NCBI GenBank assembly: GCA_019677205.1 | Contig: JAAMXY010001003.1 | Span: 1-27,534 of the forward strand | Reading direction: 5' to 3' | DNA length: 27,534 nt | Source: Pinguiococcus pyrenoidosus | Taxonomy: Eukaryota > Sar > Pinguiophyceae > Pinguiochrysidales > Pinguiochrysidaceae | Shown here: piece after piece, positions 18,118 through 27,443 of the stretch | How positions within the stretch are numbered: position 1 is the stretch's first letter | How the letters are laid out: each line of letters begins with the position of its first letter | Made by a program: the position numbers and the translations under genes | Notes under the pieces: model-generated | Told to the model about the DNA's origin: nothing | Database searches by the model: none | What the model saw: the letters and a program-made list of their open reading frames with translations, nothing else

Positions 18118-18631
18118 ACAAGAGTGTCTCGACGGGTTCTGCCTCCTTCAGAACTCCCCTCTGTGCACCGCCACATGCGCTTCCGCCCGTCTCGTACGCT
18201 GGCACCGGCTTGCTGCGAGTGGCGGTTATACGGGGTTGTCACAAATTCCGGCGCAGTCCATGGTAGGGCTGCAGAAAGCCGCCGTAAGAGACGCGCGAGA
18301 GCGAAGTGCATGGTTTGTGCTTCCATCCGTATCTCCGCTATGCTACAGCGAGAAAAGGTTCCTTTCTTTGTTCTTTTTCGATCTGGGAGATCGAGCTTCT
18401 TGGGTTTTTGGACGGCGGAAATAACGAACACCGGAGAATGACAGATTGTGGTTGCCGCGTTTTTTCGTCGTTCGTTCGTTGTTCGTTGTTCGACTTCTTG
18501 CACAGAGGTGCGAGGTGCGGGCTCAAGTGCACTGCTCTCTCCTCCATCAGCTTTGCTGGGAGGCAGGCTGCGGGGTTTCTTTGCTTTTTCGCTCGTGCAA
18601 CGGCCGGCATGCATCGTCATGCATGCATGGC

Positions 18632-18649
18632 CTAGCTAGCTAGCTAGCT
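18632..18649. repeat. (CTAG)n tetranucleotide tract
   Basis: Four and a half tandem CTAG units, each self-complementary, directly follow a GCATGCATGC palindromic stretch. CTAG is the spontaneous slippage-type repeat visible here; no function is claimed. Confidence 0.8.
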
Positions 18650-18715
18650 GCGGGCGCCGTCTATGCATGTAGATTCGACTCCGCAGCCAGCCAGTCTATG
18701 TAGCAACTCGACTTC

Positions 18716-18770
18716 TGAGGTCTTTATAAGTTTCATTATGAATGTGAATAAGAATTTCATTCTATAGGGC
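18716..18770. promoter_or_regulatory. AT-rich island in the EDEM/plastid-gene spacer
   Basis: About 55 bp of AT-rich sequence with CTTTATAAG and CTATAG strings lies in the 1.2-kb divergent spacer. It is about 600 bp from either start codon, so the link to a particular promoter is weaker than for the other islands. It could mark the promoter of an unrecognised non-coding transcript. Confidence 0.3.
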
Positions 18771-19092
18771 GGGTTGCTACCGAGACGCGCCCGCCCGCCC
18801 AGCCAGCCAGTCCACAACAAGCGCACGCAGTCGAGGGCAAAGTCCGGCACGCATGCATCAAGGCAGTGAAGGAGGGGAGCGAGAGATTCCAGATGCCAAA
18901 CTCAAGACGCAAGGGTCCACCTGAGCTCGACGCGCGCGTCTTGAGCTGTGGCGGCGCCGCTGCTTCGGACTCTCCGCTCCGCTTGGCTTCGGTGTCGTGG
19001 CGAACGCGACGATTGGTCATCGCTGGAGATCCTCAAGTTGCTGTTCCGCCGTGCGATTGGGAAACAAGGTTGAACGGGCAAGGCCCGCGACA

Positions 19093-19107
19093 TTCATTGG
19101 GTGACGT
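19093..19107. promoter_or_regulatory. CCAAT-CRE composite motif, copy 1
   Basis: TTCATTGGGTGACGT combines an inverted CCAAT box and a TGACGT half-site. A 14-of-15 match lies at 27444-27458. This copy is about 240 bp upstream of the plastid-gene start codon. Confidence 0.35.
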
Positions 19108-19192
19108 TCGCGTCGCTCTGGCGCGCATGGATACGCGAGGATCTTTGCGACGGACAAAAAGAAAAGATTAAAATTTTCCGGCTCCTATAGCA

Positions 19193-19229
19193 GGTTCAAA
19201 TTGCCCCTTTTGAACCTTTTGGCGCCAAA
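19193..19229 (+). promoter_or_regulatory. CHR inverted repeat plus E2F palindrome upstream of the plastid gene
   Basis: Two CHR-type elements face each other: GGTTCAAA (19193-19200) and TTTGAACC (19209-19216, extended to TTTTGAACC), an 8-bp inverted repeat with a short C-rich spacer. It is followed immediately by a perfect E2F palindrome TTTGGCGCCAAA (19218-19229). The cluster ends 120 bp before the ATG at 19349. E2F (CDE-like) plus CHR is the known DREAM/MuvB binding layout. The palindromic CHR pair is directly visible; the protein that binds it is inferred. Confidence 0.6.
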
Positions 19230-19348
19230 CTCGGGCGGTTGCGCTCCGAAGGCAGCGGTAGCGCCTCCTGCGCCGTCTCGCCCTGCGTTCTCTATGTGGT
19301 GATGCTCCAGTAGCGACACCTTCTTCGAGCATAGCCCTTCTCAGAACG

Positions 19349-22080
19349 ATGCGCGCCGGAGTCTCTGCCGTCCTCCTCCTCGCTTTGCTCGCCGTGCCGG
19401 CCGATGCGCTTCATCGCCAGATGGTCCGCCTCTCCGCGGACAAAGCCGGCGCCTTTGAAAGGTACTGCTGGCGTGGAGTGCTGCAGCGCAGCCTCCGAGG
19501 AGCTGCGGAGGATGATGTGCGAGCGTCTGGTGCGGAGGAGACGCGACTCGAGCCTGTGCCTCCGCCCGAGAGTTCAACGTGGATGACGGCTGATGCGTTT
19601 TCCAGAAACCTGTCACCTGACGCGAGCCGTGCTTTCCTTCAGAAGACGATGGTGGCAGGTGCGGCAGAAGAGGGAGGTAGAGGAGCCTCCAGTCCAGGAA
19701 GCGTCCTGGAGAAGACTTGCCAAGGCTTCCTTCATGGTCGGGGCGGTGGGCGGAGCCCCCCTGACCAGCTTCGGCGCCAAGCCCGCCTCGGCCGCTCCTG
19801 GACCGGTGTACGAGCAGCCGATCGGAGCCGACACCTGGTACGTACCAGGAATGGTGAAATGGTGAAATGGTGACATCCTGAGGTTCGGGAGGGAGGTCCA
19901 ACCACGCGAGACTCGTGTAGGGAGACCGAGGCCCAAGTGAGGAAGAAGCGCCAGGGTCGGACTGCGAGCGAGGTGGAAGAGCCCGGCGCGCCGTGGGCAC
20001 CCGCAGGAGCTGCCACGACGATGGATTTGAAGACTCGCACGCAGCTCTTCCTCGTTGACGCGAAGGCCTACGGCATCGGCGTGCTAGGCGTCGCTGCCTT
20101 CATCTACTTCCAACGCCAGAAGCGGCAGCAGCAGAAGCAGGAGCTCAACGCCACGCGGGTTCGCCTCTCGAAGATGATGCCCTCTACCGGCTACCTGGAC
20201 CAAGGGAAGCCGTACAAGGAGGATCCCAAGGGCGCCGTGGATACCACCGCGACCACGTCCCCCGCCGGCCCCAGCGGATCCAGCGCAGGTGCTCCCGCGC
20301 CTGCCGCAGCTTCCAGGCCTGTCGAGTCGGCGCCTTCTAGCGCGAAGATTGCTTCGCGGATGCGCAGCATGAGCATCTTCGGCAAGAAAGGTGAGACGGG
20401 AGGGGCGGCAGACCGGGTGTGCGCATTGGCGCGCGCGGCAAGTTCACAAGATCTCGTTGACGACCACATATTGGAGCTGTCTGAGTGCTCACACTGAAGA
20501 CGGAAAATTTTAACTGCAATCCGAGAGACGGATCTGATGAGCACAGTGGGTTGGAGAGTCGCATCAGGTGCCAACGTGACCCATTCTTCGTTGTCCTTCG
20601 CCCAGGTGACGGCCGCGCCACCGACCTATCCGTGGTGCTGGCGGTGGAAGGACCAGCCGGTGAATTCGCCAAGAGCGTCTGCGCCCGGCTCGCCTTGGAC
20701 ATGCCGTCTCCTCCGCGTCAGGTGGACGAGATCCTCCGCAGCCCGATGCCAAGCGGGATCACTGTCCTTCGCGACGACGTGGTGGAGATGAAGTCCGCGC
20801 TGGGGCTCTCCGATCAGGATGCGGCCGAGGTGTTCGCCAGCGTGACCAACTGCCTCCTCGTCCACGCTGTGGACGTCGTCATGGCGATCGATCCGAAGGA
20901 CGAGACCGCGGTGTTCGAAGGGATCAATCAGATGCTGGACTTCATGGACAGCGCGGCCGAACTCTTTGAGAACATCGCCGGGACGGTGGAGATCAACCCA
21001 GTCAAGTATAACGGCAAAGTGAAGAAGGGCCAGTTGGAGAATCTGTACCGGCTCTTCGTCGAGAAGTCCATGGGAGGCGAAGGCGGCATCCTGAGCCTCG
21101 CGTCGCTGGATTCGGAGGAGGGCGGGCCGACGGCCTCGCGCATGGAAGCGCTGCAGATCGTGCTCAACATCCGAAAGAACCGCGCCAACCGCATCACCGA
21201 GCAGGTGGTCGGTCAGATGATGCAGGAGATGATGAGCAATCCCGAGCAGGCGATGGAATCCATGAAGGCAGCCCTAGACCCGGCGAAGACAAGAGAGATT
21301 TTGGACGCCTTGAAGGAGCTGGTGTCGAACGACCCGTCCCCGGAGGAAATGAAGGAGATCAAGGAGATGATGATGGCAATGAGCGCCTACGGCACCGACG
21401 TTCAGAAACTCCTCGACGCGACGGAGGAAAGCAGGGAGGACCTGACAGACGACGAGAGGGAACTCGCAGACGTGCTCCGAAAGCTTTTGCAGCAGATCCA
21501 AGAGTTCGACGGAAAGGCAGCCAAGGCCACGGGCGATGCTACAACCTCCGTGGCAGCCGCCGCTCCGGCTCCAGCGGCGGCCCCCGCTCCTGCCCCAGCC
21601 CCAGCCCCAGCCCCCGTCGCGGCTCCGATTCCCGTTGCCGCTCCAGCGCCGGCTCCGGCGCCTGCGCCCATGGCGGCGACCCCGGTCTCGCAGCCCGTGG
21701 CAGGTCCGGTGGCGGGTGCCGAGCAACCTAGCGATGTTTACGTCCCGGGGAGTCTGGGTGGACGGCCAGCAGGCTCCACGACGCCCCCGAAAGACAATGC
21801 CGCACCAGTTAGCCAGAGTTCGCCAAAGGCAGCCCGAGAAGGTGAGTGACCGCTGTCGCGAAGCCTGCGTGGCGCATCCACCGGCAGGAGACGAGGCGGA
21901 TGCCGTTGGTGGCGTCCAGTTCCCGTCAAGGTTGCCAGATCTCTCGCGATGGCCGACGTAACATGGGACTCGTGCATAGGGAACGAAGCGCAGAAGAGCA
22001 AGGAGGCGACACCGCCGCCGAAGCCGCCGTCAGACGAGGCGGGCGGGGGCGGGGTGTACAACACAAGTCCTCTGGGATAA
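19349..22080 (+). CDS. plastid-targeted membrane protein of unknown function (complex-plastid presequence)
   Basis: Model: 19349..19461, 19643..19841, 20033..20390, 20606..21841, 21980..22080 (about 668 residues). The signal peptide (MRAGVSAVLLLALLAVPADA, cleavage before LHRQ), a basic transit-like stretch (RRRWWQVRQKR) and a twin-arginine lumenal-type signal (RRLAKASFMVGAVGG...AKPASA) suggest routing through the ER into a plastid. A single membrane segment follows (DAKAYGIGVLGVAAFIYF) with a Lys/Gln-rich helix behind it. A conserved-looking helical domain comes next (ALGLSDQDAAEVF...FEGINQMLDFMDSAAELFENI...KGQLENLYRLFVEKS), then Met/Glu-rich helices, a Pro-Ala linker (about 21550-21680) and a tail ending VYNTSPLG. 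I do not recognise the family. The exon 2/3 junction is uncertain (exon 3 may start anywhere in 19955-20045), and the last acceptor could be 21988 instead of 21979. A split into two genes, the second starting at the ATG at 20021, cannot be excluded. Confidence 0.65.
19851..19874 (+). repeat. 8-bp tandem repeat (ATGGTGAA)3
   Basis: Three tandem copies of ATGGTGAA (the last ending in C) lie at the 5' end of the predicted second intron of the plastid-protein gene. Each copy carries an ATG|GTGA string that resembles a splice donor, so the repeat creates several candidate donors in a row. Confidence 0.6.
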
Positions 22081-22284
22081 GAGGAGGCCTGCTGGGGTCC
22101 GCCTGGTGCCCATGCGAGCAGGTAAGCGAAGTTGGGAGTTTGCCATGCGTGCCGTCGCTTCGCAACTAAGGAAAGGTCCTCTGCTGCTGGTGAACACAGA
22201 CACGAGTGGATCTTCGGAAGAGGGCGGGAGGGCCAGTTGAAGACCGGATGAAGTTCACGATTGTTCCGTAACCGCATGAGCAAC

Positions 22285-23044
22285 TCAGCGCCTCTTTCCT
22301 TTCTTCTTCTTCTTCGTCTTGGCGCTCGCCGCATTGCTCGCCGCCGACTCCGCCTCCTTCGCCGCCTTGAGCTGCGCTTCCGCTTCCGCTATTCGCCTCT
22401 GTCTGCTCTGCAACCTCGGGATGAGCGTGCCCATCTTGCGCATGAGATCCTTCTTCGTGGGCACTTCTGGGTTGCACGGCTCCCCGTTCTCGTCGGTGAT
22501 CCGCACCCGAATGCGGCCTGGATAGCCTGGAAGTCGCGGGTAGTTCTTGTAGGGCTGAGCGTCCGATTCGCGGTCCGGGCCAGGGAAGAGCGTCAGAGCT
22601 TCGCTTGGCAGCATCCAGCCAAACTATCGAAACGCGCGCACCTCGATGCAGTGGGTCAGCTTGAAGTGCTGGCACACCTCCGACATCTCCTGAACCAGCG
22701 GGTCGGGGCAGGCGTCCTCCTTCGAAACCCGCCGGCCTCGCGGAATCGAGATGCCGCGGTTGATGAACGCGGGCCAGATCATCTGAAAGCGCGAGTAGTC
22801 CACGCTGTCCGCATTCCGTGGCCAGATGTACACCAGGTTCGGGTCCATTTGCTTGGGAGGACACAGGAAGGAGCGCGCGCGTGAGCTGTGCGGCCGCGTG
22901 ACAGACGGATCCGCTTGTGGCGCGCGCCCTACACACCTGCATCTGCGCCGCCATCAGCAGCTCCTCCTCCGTGGGCTGCGGCAGCTTCGGCGCCTGCTTC
23001 ACCGTCGCGCGCGGAGCGCGGATGACGCCCTTCTTCTTCCCCAT
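22285..23044 (-). CDS. SRP19: signal recognition particle 19-kDa subunit
   Basis: Exons complement(22285..22554, 22642..22851, 22937..23044) give 195 residues. The introns are 87 nt (GTGCGC...GCTCAG) and 85 nt (GTGTGT...CCCAAG), both phase 0. The core reads like SRP19: FQMIWPAFINRGISIPRGRR (RNA-binding strand and loop), then PDPLVQEMSEVCQHFKL, the junction-built IEPYKNYPRLPGYPGRIRVR (compare plant EPDKAYPRD...GRVRV), PTKKDLMRKMGTLIPRL, and a Lys-rich tail ending KKKKKGKRR. The first exon adds a basic N-terminal extension (MGKKKGVIRAPRATVKQ) absent from the shortest homologues. Family knowledge: it binds SRP RNA helices 6 and 8 and enables SRP54 loading in co-translational ER targeting. It is divergent from the Sec14-like gene, with about 516 bp between start codons. 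Confidence 0.95.
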
Positions 23045-23560
23045 CCTTTCACGCGGGCACTCCGAGAGTTCGGGGCAGCGGCCGGCTTTTGGGCGCCAGA
23101 AGCCCCGCGCCTCCTCAACATCAGCTGATTCTCCGGGTCAGCTGACCTGCTTCTGCGGCTGCCACGTACTCCCGCTCGGGGGAGTACCCGCGGTACTGGG
23201 AGTCCGACGGCCCACGCGCAGCTTGCCGAAGTACGTATGTCGCCGTGTACAGCGGGCACAAGCAGCTGAAGAAACCGTAACCTCAACTGTTGCACACGTC
23301 ACCGGGCCTAGGATTGACTGGCGCGGCCCGAGCAGCCGTTCTAGTCCGAGGGCATTCCGCCTGCAGTGCAAGTGCGCTTGAAACGACGCGGCGCGCCTCT
23401 CTCCCAGACAGCTCCTTCGCCGCCGCTGCTCGCGAGCGACGCGTGCGTGACTTTTCCTTGGGCCGCCAAGGCGCTCTGCGCTTGCCTCTTTGGGTGCTTG
23501 GGCCAGTACGGCGCGCCAACGTCCCCGAAGTTCAAGACGGCGGCAAAGTACGCGCACCGC
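23045..23560. other. divergent spacer SRP19/Sec14-like, possibly with an unassigned 5' exon
   Basis: Unlike the other divergent spacers it has no AT-rich island. From about 23445 the frame of the Sec14-like gene is already open and shows coding-like high GC at third positions, but it contains no ATG before 23561 and closes at a TAG near 23342. Either translation starts at 23561 with a 5' UTR that happens to look coding, or an upstream exon supplies the start. Confidence 0.4.
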
Positions 23561-25250
23561 ATGAGGCATTTGCCCGGCAACCCCGCCTTCTGCCCGTACC
23601 ATGGCAGTCGCCCAGAGCTTTTCCAGGGGGTAGGAGGCCAGGCGCGGGTGGACACGGGCGTCGGGATGATGGATTCGAGGCTGGCGCCCCTCCCGACGCT
23701 CGCTTCAGTCATTTCCGCTTTCCTTGGCGGACTCATCCTCGGAGTCTTCGCCGCTTTGCTCCACACCAAGTGGTCCGAAGTCGGCCTCTCGAAGCCCACC
23801 AAACCCGCCAAGCGCGCCGGCCGGGCACAGAAGCGCCCGGCCCCCAGAATAAAGAGGTCCGCGTCCCTTGAGAAGGCAGCCTACGCCGCGCACGGGGCCG
23901 GGGAGTACGCGAAAGCCAGCGTCGAGAAGCCTCGGCGTAGCGAGGTAAAAACGACATTTCGCATGATGATCGTTTTACGCATGATGATCGTTTTACGCAT
24001 GATGATCATTCTACGCATGTGCTTGGTGTCGAGATTTGGTCGGGAAGGTTGACGAAAATGCTAAGGATGCCCCAATGCTCTGTTTGTAGGTGCTTCCTGC
24101 CAAGCAGGAAAGGGTGGGACGCTCCCGGACGAGTTCGCGACGCCGCGCGAGGAGTAGCTTCAGCCAGTCGCGATCGCCTACGCGGGAGTTCAGCCGCTCG
24201 CGGTCTCCGGTCCGCGATCTCATGTTCTTTCCGGAGATGGCTCCGCCGTCCCAGTCGAAGGTCCTACCAAAGGACAGCTATGGCTTCGACCACGCCGCGT
24301 GGATGGCCGGCCTGCCGCCAAGGCTCCGCATGGACTGCGAGAACGTGCTCCGCATGATCACGCCGGAGACGTGCACCGTAGATGCAGTTCGGAACATCAT
24401 GATGCAGGCAGAGGGCGACTCGGACCGGGAGACGCCCGACAAGAGCTCCCTGAACGCGCTGCAGCTAGAGACGGACGCCTTCGGCATCCCGTTCAAGTAC
24501 CGGGAGGAGCTGAAGAAGCTCAAGTCCAGCGATCTGGTGCGCTTCGTCCACGCCCGCTCGCCGGACATGGAGTCGTCCGCGCGCCAGCTCGCGCGAGACT
24601 TGCTGTGGCGAGCGAGACGCTCAGCGCTAGAGGACTCGAAGCCCGCGGCAGCCGTAGATGGCCGCGACCTGAAGAAGCGGTGGCGTCCCGTGCCGAAAGA
24701 CTTGATAGATTCAGGAGTCTTCCGACTCTACGGGACGGACCGGATCGGGCGTCCCGTCATCCTCATTCGCGGTGCGAAGTGGGAAGTCGGCACCTATGGC
24801 CCGGTAGAAGAGGAGGCCTACGCCTCCGCAATCCTAGATACGGTGCAGGACCGCATGAGGGAGGTGGCGGCCGAGGAGTACGCTCATTCCACCCCGAGGT
24901 GCAACACCTGGGTGGTCATCTTTGACCTGAAGGATTGGACGCGAGCCAACACGGACATGCCGACCCTCCGCCGGCTGATCGGCCTGCTGCTGCATCACTA
25001 TCCCGACCGCCTGGGCACAGCCATCGTCCTGGACGCGCCGTGGATCTTCCATACGCTGTGGTCCGTCATTCAGTCCTTCCTGGAAGACAAGACGCGGCAG
25101 AAGATCCTCTTTGCCAGGCAGGACCGTGGCGACAATGCGGAGTTGAACGACGTGCTTGCACGGCTCATGGATCGAGACGAGGTCGAGACGGAGCTGGGCG
25201 GACGGAAGAAAGGCGCCTACCCGAAGTTGCCAGAAGAGGCGCTTGAGTAG
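23561..25250 (+). CDS. Sec14/CRAL-TRIO lipid-transfer protein with N-terminal membrane segment and RS linker
   Basis: Exons 23561..23944 and 24090..25250 give 514 residues from the first in-frame ATG; ATGs at 23666/23669, the second with a good context, would give 479/478. The 145-nt intron (GTAAAA...TTTGTAG, phase 0) carries an 18-bp tandem repeat. Order: a short N-terminus, one hydrophobic segment (LASVISAFLGGLILGVFAALL, about 46-67), a basic Ala/Lys region, an Arg-Ser linker (SRSPTREFSRSRSPVRD, about 155-171), then CRAL-TRIO-N (LVRFVHARSPDMESSARQL, from about 275) and the CRAL-TRIO lipid-binding lobe (about 333-493). The lobe has the diagnostic HHYPDRLGTAIVLDAPWIF followed by SFLEDKTRQKILFA. 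Sec14 proteins exchange or present phosphatidylinositol and other lipids at membranes. Membrane anchoring suggests action at one compartment; ligand and location are unknown. Confidence 0.85.
23960..24019 (+). repeat. 18-bp intronic tandem repeat
   Basis: Copies of CGCATGATGATCGTTTTA at 23960-23977 and 23978-23995 are identical. A third at 23996-24013 has two changes, and a partial fourth ends near 24019. The array fills the first half of the Sec14-like gene's intron. Its length is a multiple of three, but it lies outside the coding exons. Confidence 0.9.
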
Positions 25251-25545
25251 GGCCGCCCCATGCACCCCTGAGGGATCGATTTCTGCTTTCAGCGTGGCGT
25301 GCTTTTGCCAGATGAAGTTCCCATGAAAGACGAGTTTTGCGGTGAAGAAGCTCCTGTGTGCAGCAGGTAGGCCGTCAGGGGCCTTCCATGCTCCTGCGTG
25401 CAGGTTTTCTTAGGCTTCGGACACCCCGGTTTTTGCTTTGCCTGTGTCCGCACGGACCATACCCGGACCCACGAGACATGAGTTTGGAGATTTGTGCTGT
25501 AGTGGATGAGCAGCTTGTGTAAGCATCAGAGCGCGTTGCATCGTA
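25251..25545. other. convergent spacer between Sec14-like and GNAT genes
   Basis: The 295 bp between two stop codons hold the presumed 3' UTRs. A short imperfect duplication, GCTCCTGTGTGCAG (near 25349) and GCTCCTGCGTGCAG (near 25390), is visible. Nothing else was recognised. Confidence 0.5.
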
Positions 25546-26917
25546 CTAAACATGCGACCTTGCTTTGCCGTCCGTCGCGCGAATCTTTTCCGCCGTCCTG
25601 AGCAGCACGGTCTCGACGTCTGCCACCATGGTCTTCTCTAGCTCCGGCACCCACGCAAAGCCCAGGTCGGTATAGAAGCGAACTAGGCTTCCCGCCCCCG
25701 TGTCCTGTGGCGTCAGCATGATGTGGCTAAACCCGAGATGCCTGCACCGTCGCACTCCTTCGAGAATCAGCAGATAGCCCAAGCCCCTTCCGCGGAAGCT
25801 TGGATCGACAAACATACTGACAAGCACTGCGAGGCCCGTGGCCTCCTGCTCCCCAAAGGCTCCCTCAGCGCGCTGGCACCATCCAATCGCTCGCGGCGTA
25901 ATCACTGGTCTCAGCTCTGGCGAGCCTTGCATGGGCGTGCGCCACACGATGCGTCCTGCCTCCACCACTTCCGGTGTCTGGTGGGCCCGCGCGCTGCAGG
26001 TGATGACGACTTCCTGCGCAGTGTCTTCACCTCCGTTCCCAGGCCTTCGCTCGACCTGCGCCTTCTTGGGCGACTGCAGGTGGTCAACCGACGGCACGAA
26101 GAGGTTGCTGACCACGCGAGCAGCGCGCTGCCGCCATCCCGTCTCTTCCATCGGCTCCTGCACCAAGCTCCCCCCTGCCCCCCCTGCGTCGTCCTCGCTT
26201 TGTCCCACGTCTGTGGTGGCGAAGGAGTATGTGACGCTGGGATCCGCCCGCACCCTGCAGAACACGTCTCGAGGCAGACTCGGCTTGGCTTCTAGCTTGG
26301 ACATCGCTCGCATGGCTCCCAGAAGCCCCAGCGGCAAGCGCAGGCGTCGCCTCCGAAGGTACTCCCGCTGGGCTGCCTGCAGATCCTCCTCCAGGATGCT
26401 CGCGCTATCGCCGTCCACCACGAGCGGAATTAGCAGCAGCGTCTGAGCGCTCTCCGGCACCTGCCGCGAGGCCCTGCCAGATCAGGGGGTATCTCTGCGT
26501 GCTACGCCTGCAGCATGGACACCAAACCTTTCCAAGCGCCGTCCCTTGGGCATCGGGAGCCCAGGTGCCTCGCACCTCTCCAGCGGCGTCTCCCAGCAGG
26601 TTGAACTTGGTGCCACTGCGGCGGCACTGAACGGTGCAGACGATGTCGTCGAAGATGCAATGTTCCGCCTCCGAGATCCGCCAGTCCTTCAACAGGGGCG
26701 GCAGCGCGTCCAGCACCGCGACCGTCTCGCCCACGCGAGAGCGCAGGATGCACACCCCCGCATCTGGTAGGCCGGCGCCCAAGTCCTCCGCCAGCCGCTG
26801 CAGCTGTCCTGGCGCGCGAAGCGTCACTGTGACAGACGGCCTGGCGCTCAGCGGAGATGCCAGCCAGGCCGCGAGGCACGCCGCAGCCAAGCTGGTGCGG
26901 ACGTGCTGCTGCGCCAT
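25546..26917 (-). CDS. GNAT-fold acetyltransferase-like protein with signal peptide
   Basis: Exons complement(25546..26460, 26528..26917) give 434 residues. The 67-nt intron (GTTTGG...CGGCAG) is in phase 0. The ATG at 26917 begins a signal-peptide-like sequence (MAQQHVRTSLAAACLAAWLA, cleavage perhaps after SPLSA). A region of about 100 residues follows with four cysteines and no recognised domain, then a charged middle region, and at about 330-400 a GNAT core: VSMFVDPSFRGRGLGYLLIL (acetyl-CoA loop R-G-R-G-L-G at about 351-356), GFSHIMLTPQDTGAGSLVRF and YTDLGFAW. GNAT enzymes move acetyl groups from acetyl-CoA to amines. A secretory or plastid-type N-terminus on a GNAT suggests an organelle-lumen enzyme; the substrate is unknown. 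In-frame ATGs further upstream exist but would bury the signal peptide. Confidence 0.75.
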
Positions 26918-27209
26918 GCCAGCCCGTGGCCCCGAGCAGCGGTTGGGCCCGAGGGGGGGAGACGATCCTCTGAGTCTTGGTGTGTCGGGGGAGAGAGGAG
27001 GCCGAGAAGGCCGTCGCGACGCCGCGCCGTGACAGACGGCAACTCGTGGGGCTGTGCGTGACAGAGCAGACATCCGCGTTTTTTCTTGGCCGAGGCCGGA
27101 AGGTGAAAGGTGAAAGTCGACGAAAAGCAGGCCAGGCCCGAGGCCGTGATTTCGGAGGCCGAGCGACGCACTCGCCTGTTTGGTTGCTTGCTGCCTTGCC
27201 TTAATTTCA

Positions 27210-27244
27210 CTTGACTTGACTTGACTTGACTTGACTTGACTTGA
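27210..27244 (+). repeat. (CTTGA)7 pentanucleotide array
   Basis: Seven perfect tandem copies of CTTGA, about 290 bp upstream of the GNAT start codon on the opposite strand. Isolated TTGACTTG copies recur near 27364-27372. It is a microsatellite likely to vary in length between strains. Confidence 0.95.
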
Positions 27245-27443
27245 TGATGCATGGGCGTACGTACGCGTGGGGCTGCCCCGCCCGGACTGACTTGCTTGCG
27301 CGTTTGCGGACCTCGCTCGCTCCGCCCTGCCTGCCTCGTACGGCTGCTTCGACTTCTTCCGCTGACTTGACTTGGGCACTGGCTGAAGCAAACTGCCGCC
27401 CCAGGCCATAATGATCGCTGACTCCTGCCATGCATGACGCACG

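Larger units (their letters stand above)
18118..19192. other. long repeat-rich spacer between EDEM and the plastid gene
   Basis: More than 1 kb without a supportable gene. It holds a TTCG/TTG run (about 18468-18491), GCATGCATGC palindromes (about 18608-18628), a perfect (CTAG)4.5 tract (18632-18649), an AT-rich island (18716-18770), CCGCCCGCCCAGCCAGCCAG low-complexity DNA (about 18789-18808), and a second A-rich stretch at 19155-19178. The sequence TTCATTGGGTGACGT (19093-19107) has a near-copy near 27450. Open frames in it have no recognisable protein features. Confidence 0.5.

Noticed and set aside
18866-19171. Plus-strand open frame before the plastid gene
   Set aside because: About 100 codons with no recognisable features, overlapping promoter motifs and followed by the E2F/CHR cluster.
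23081-23100. TTTTGGGCGCCAGAA upstream of SRP19 as a fourth E2F site
   Set aside because: It has an extra G and only one good half compared with the clean palindromes elsewhere, and it lies closer (about 45 bp) to the start codon.
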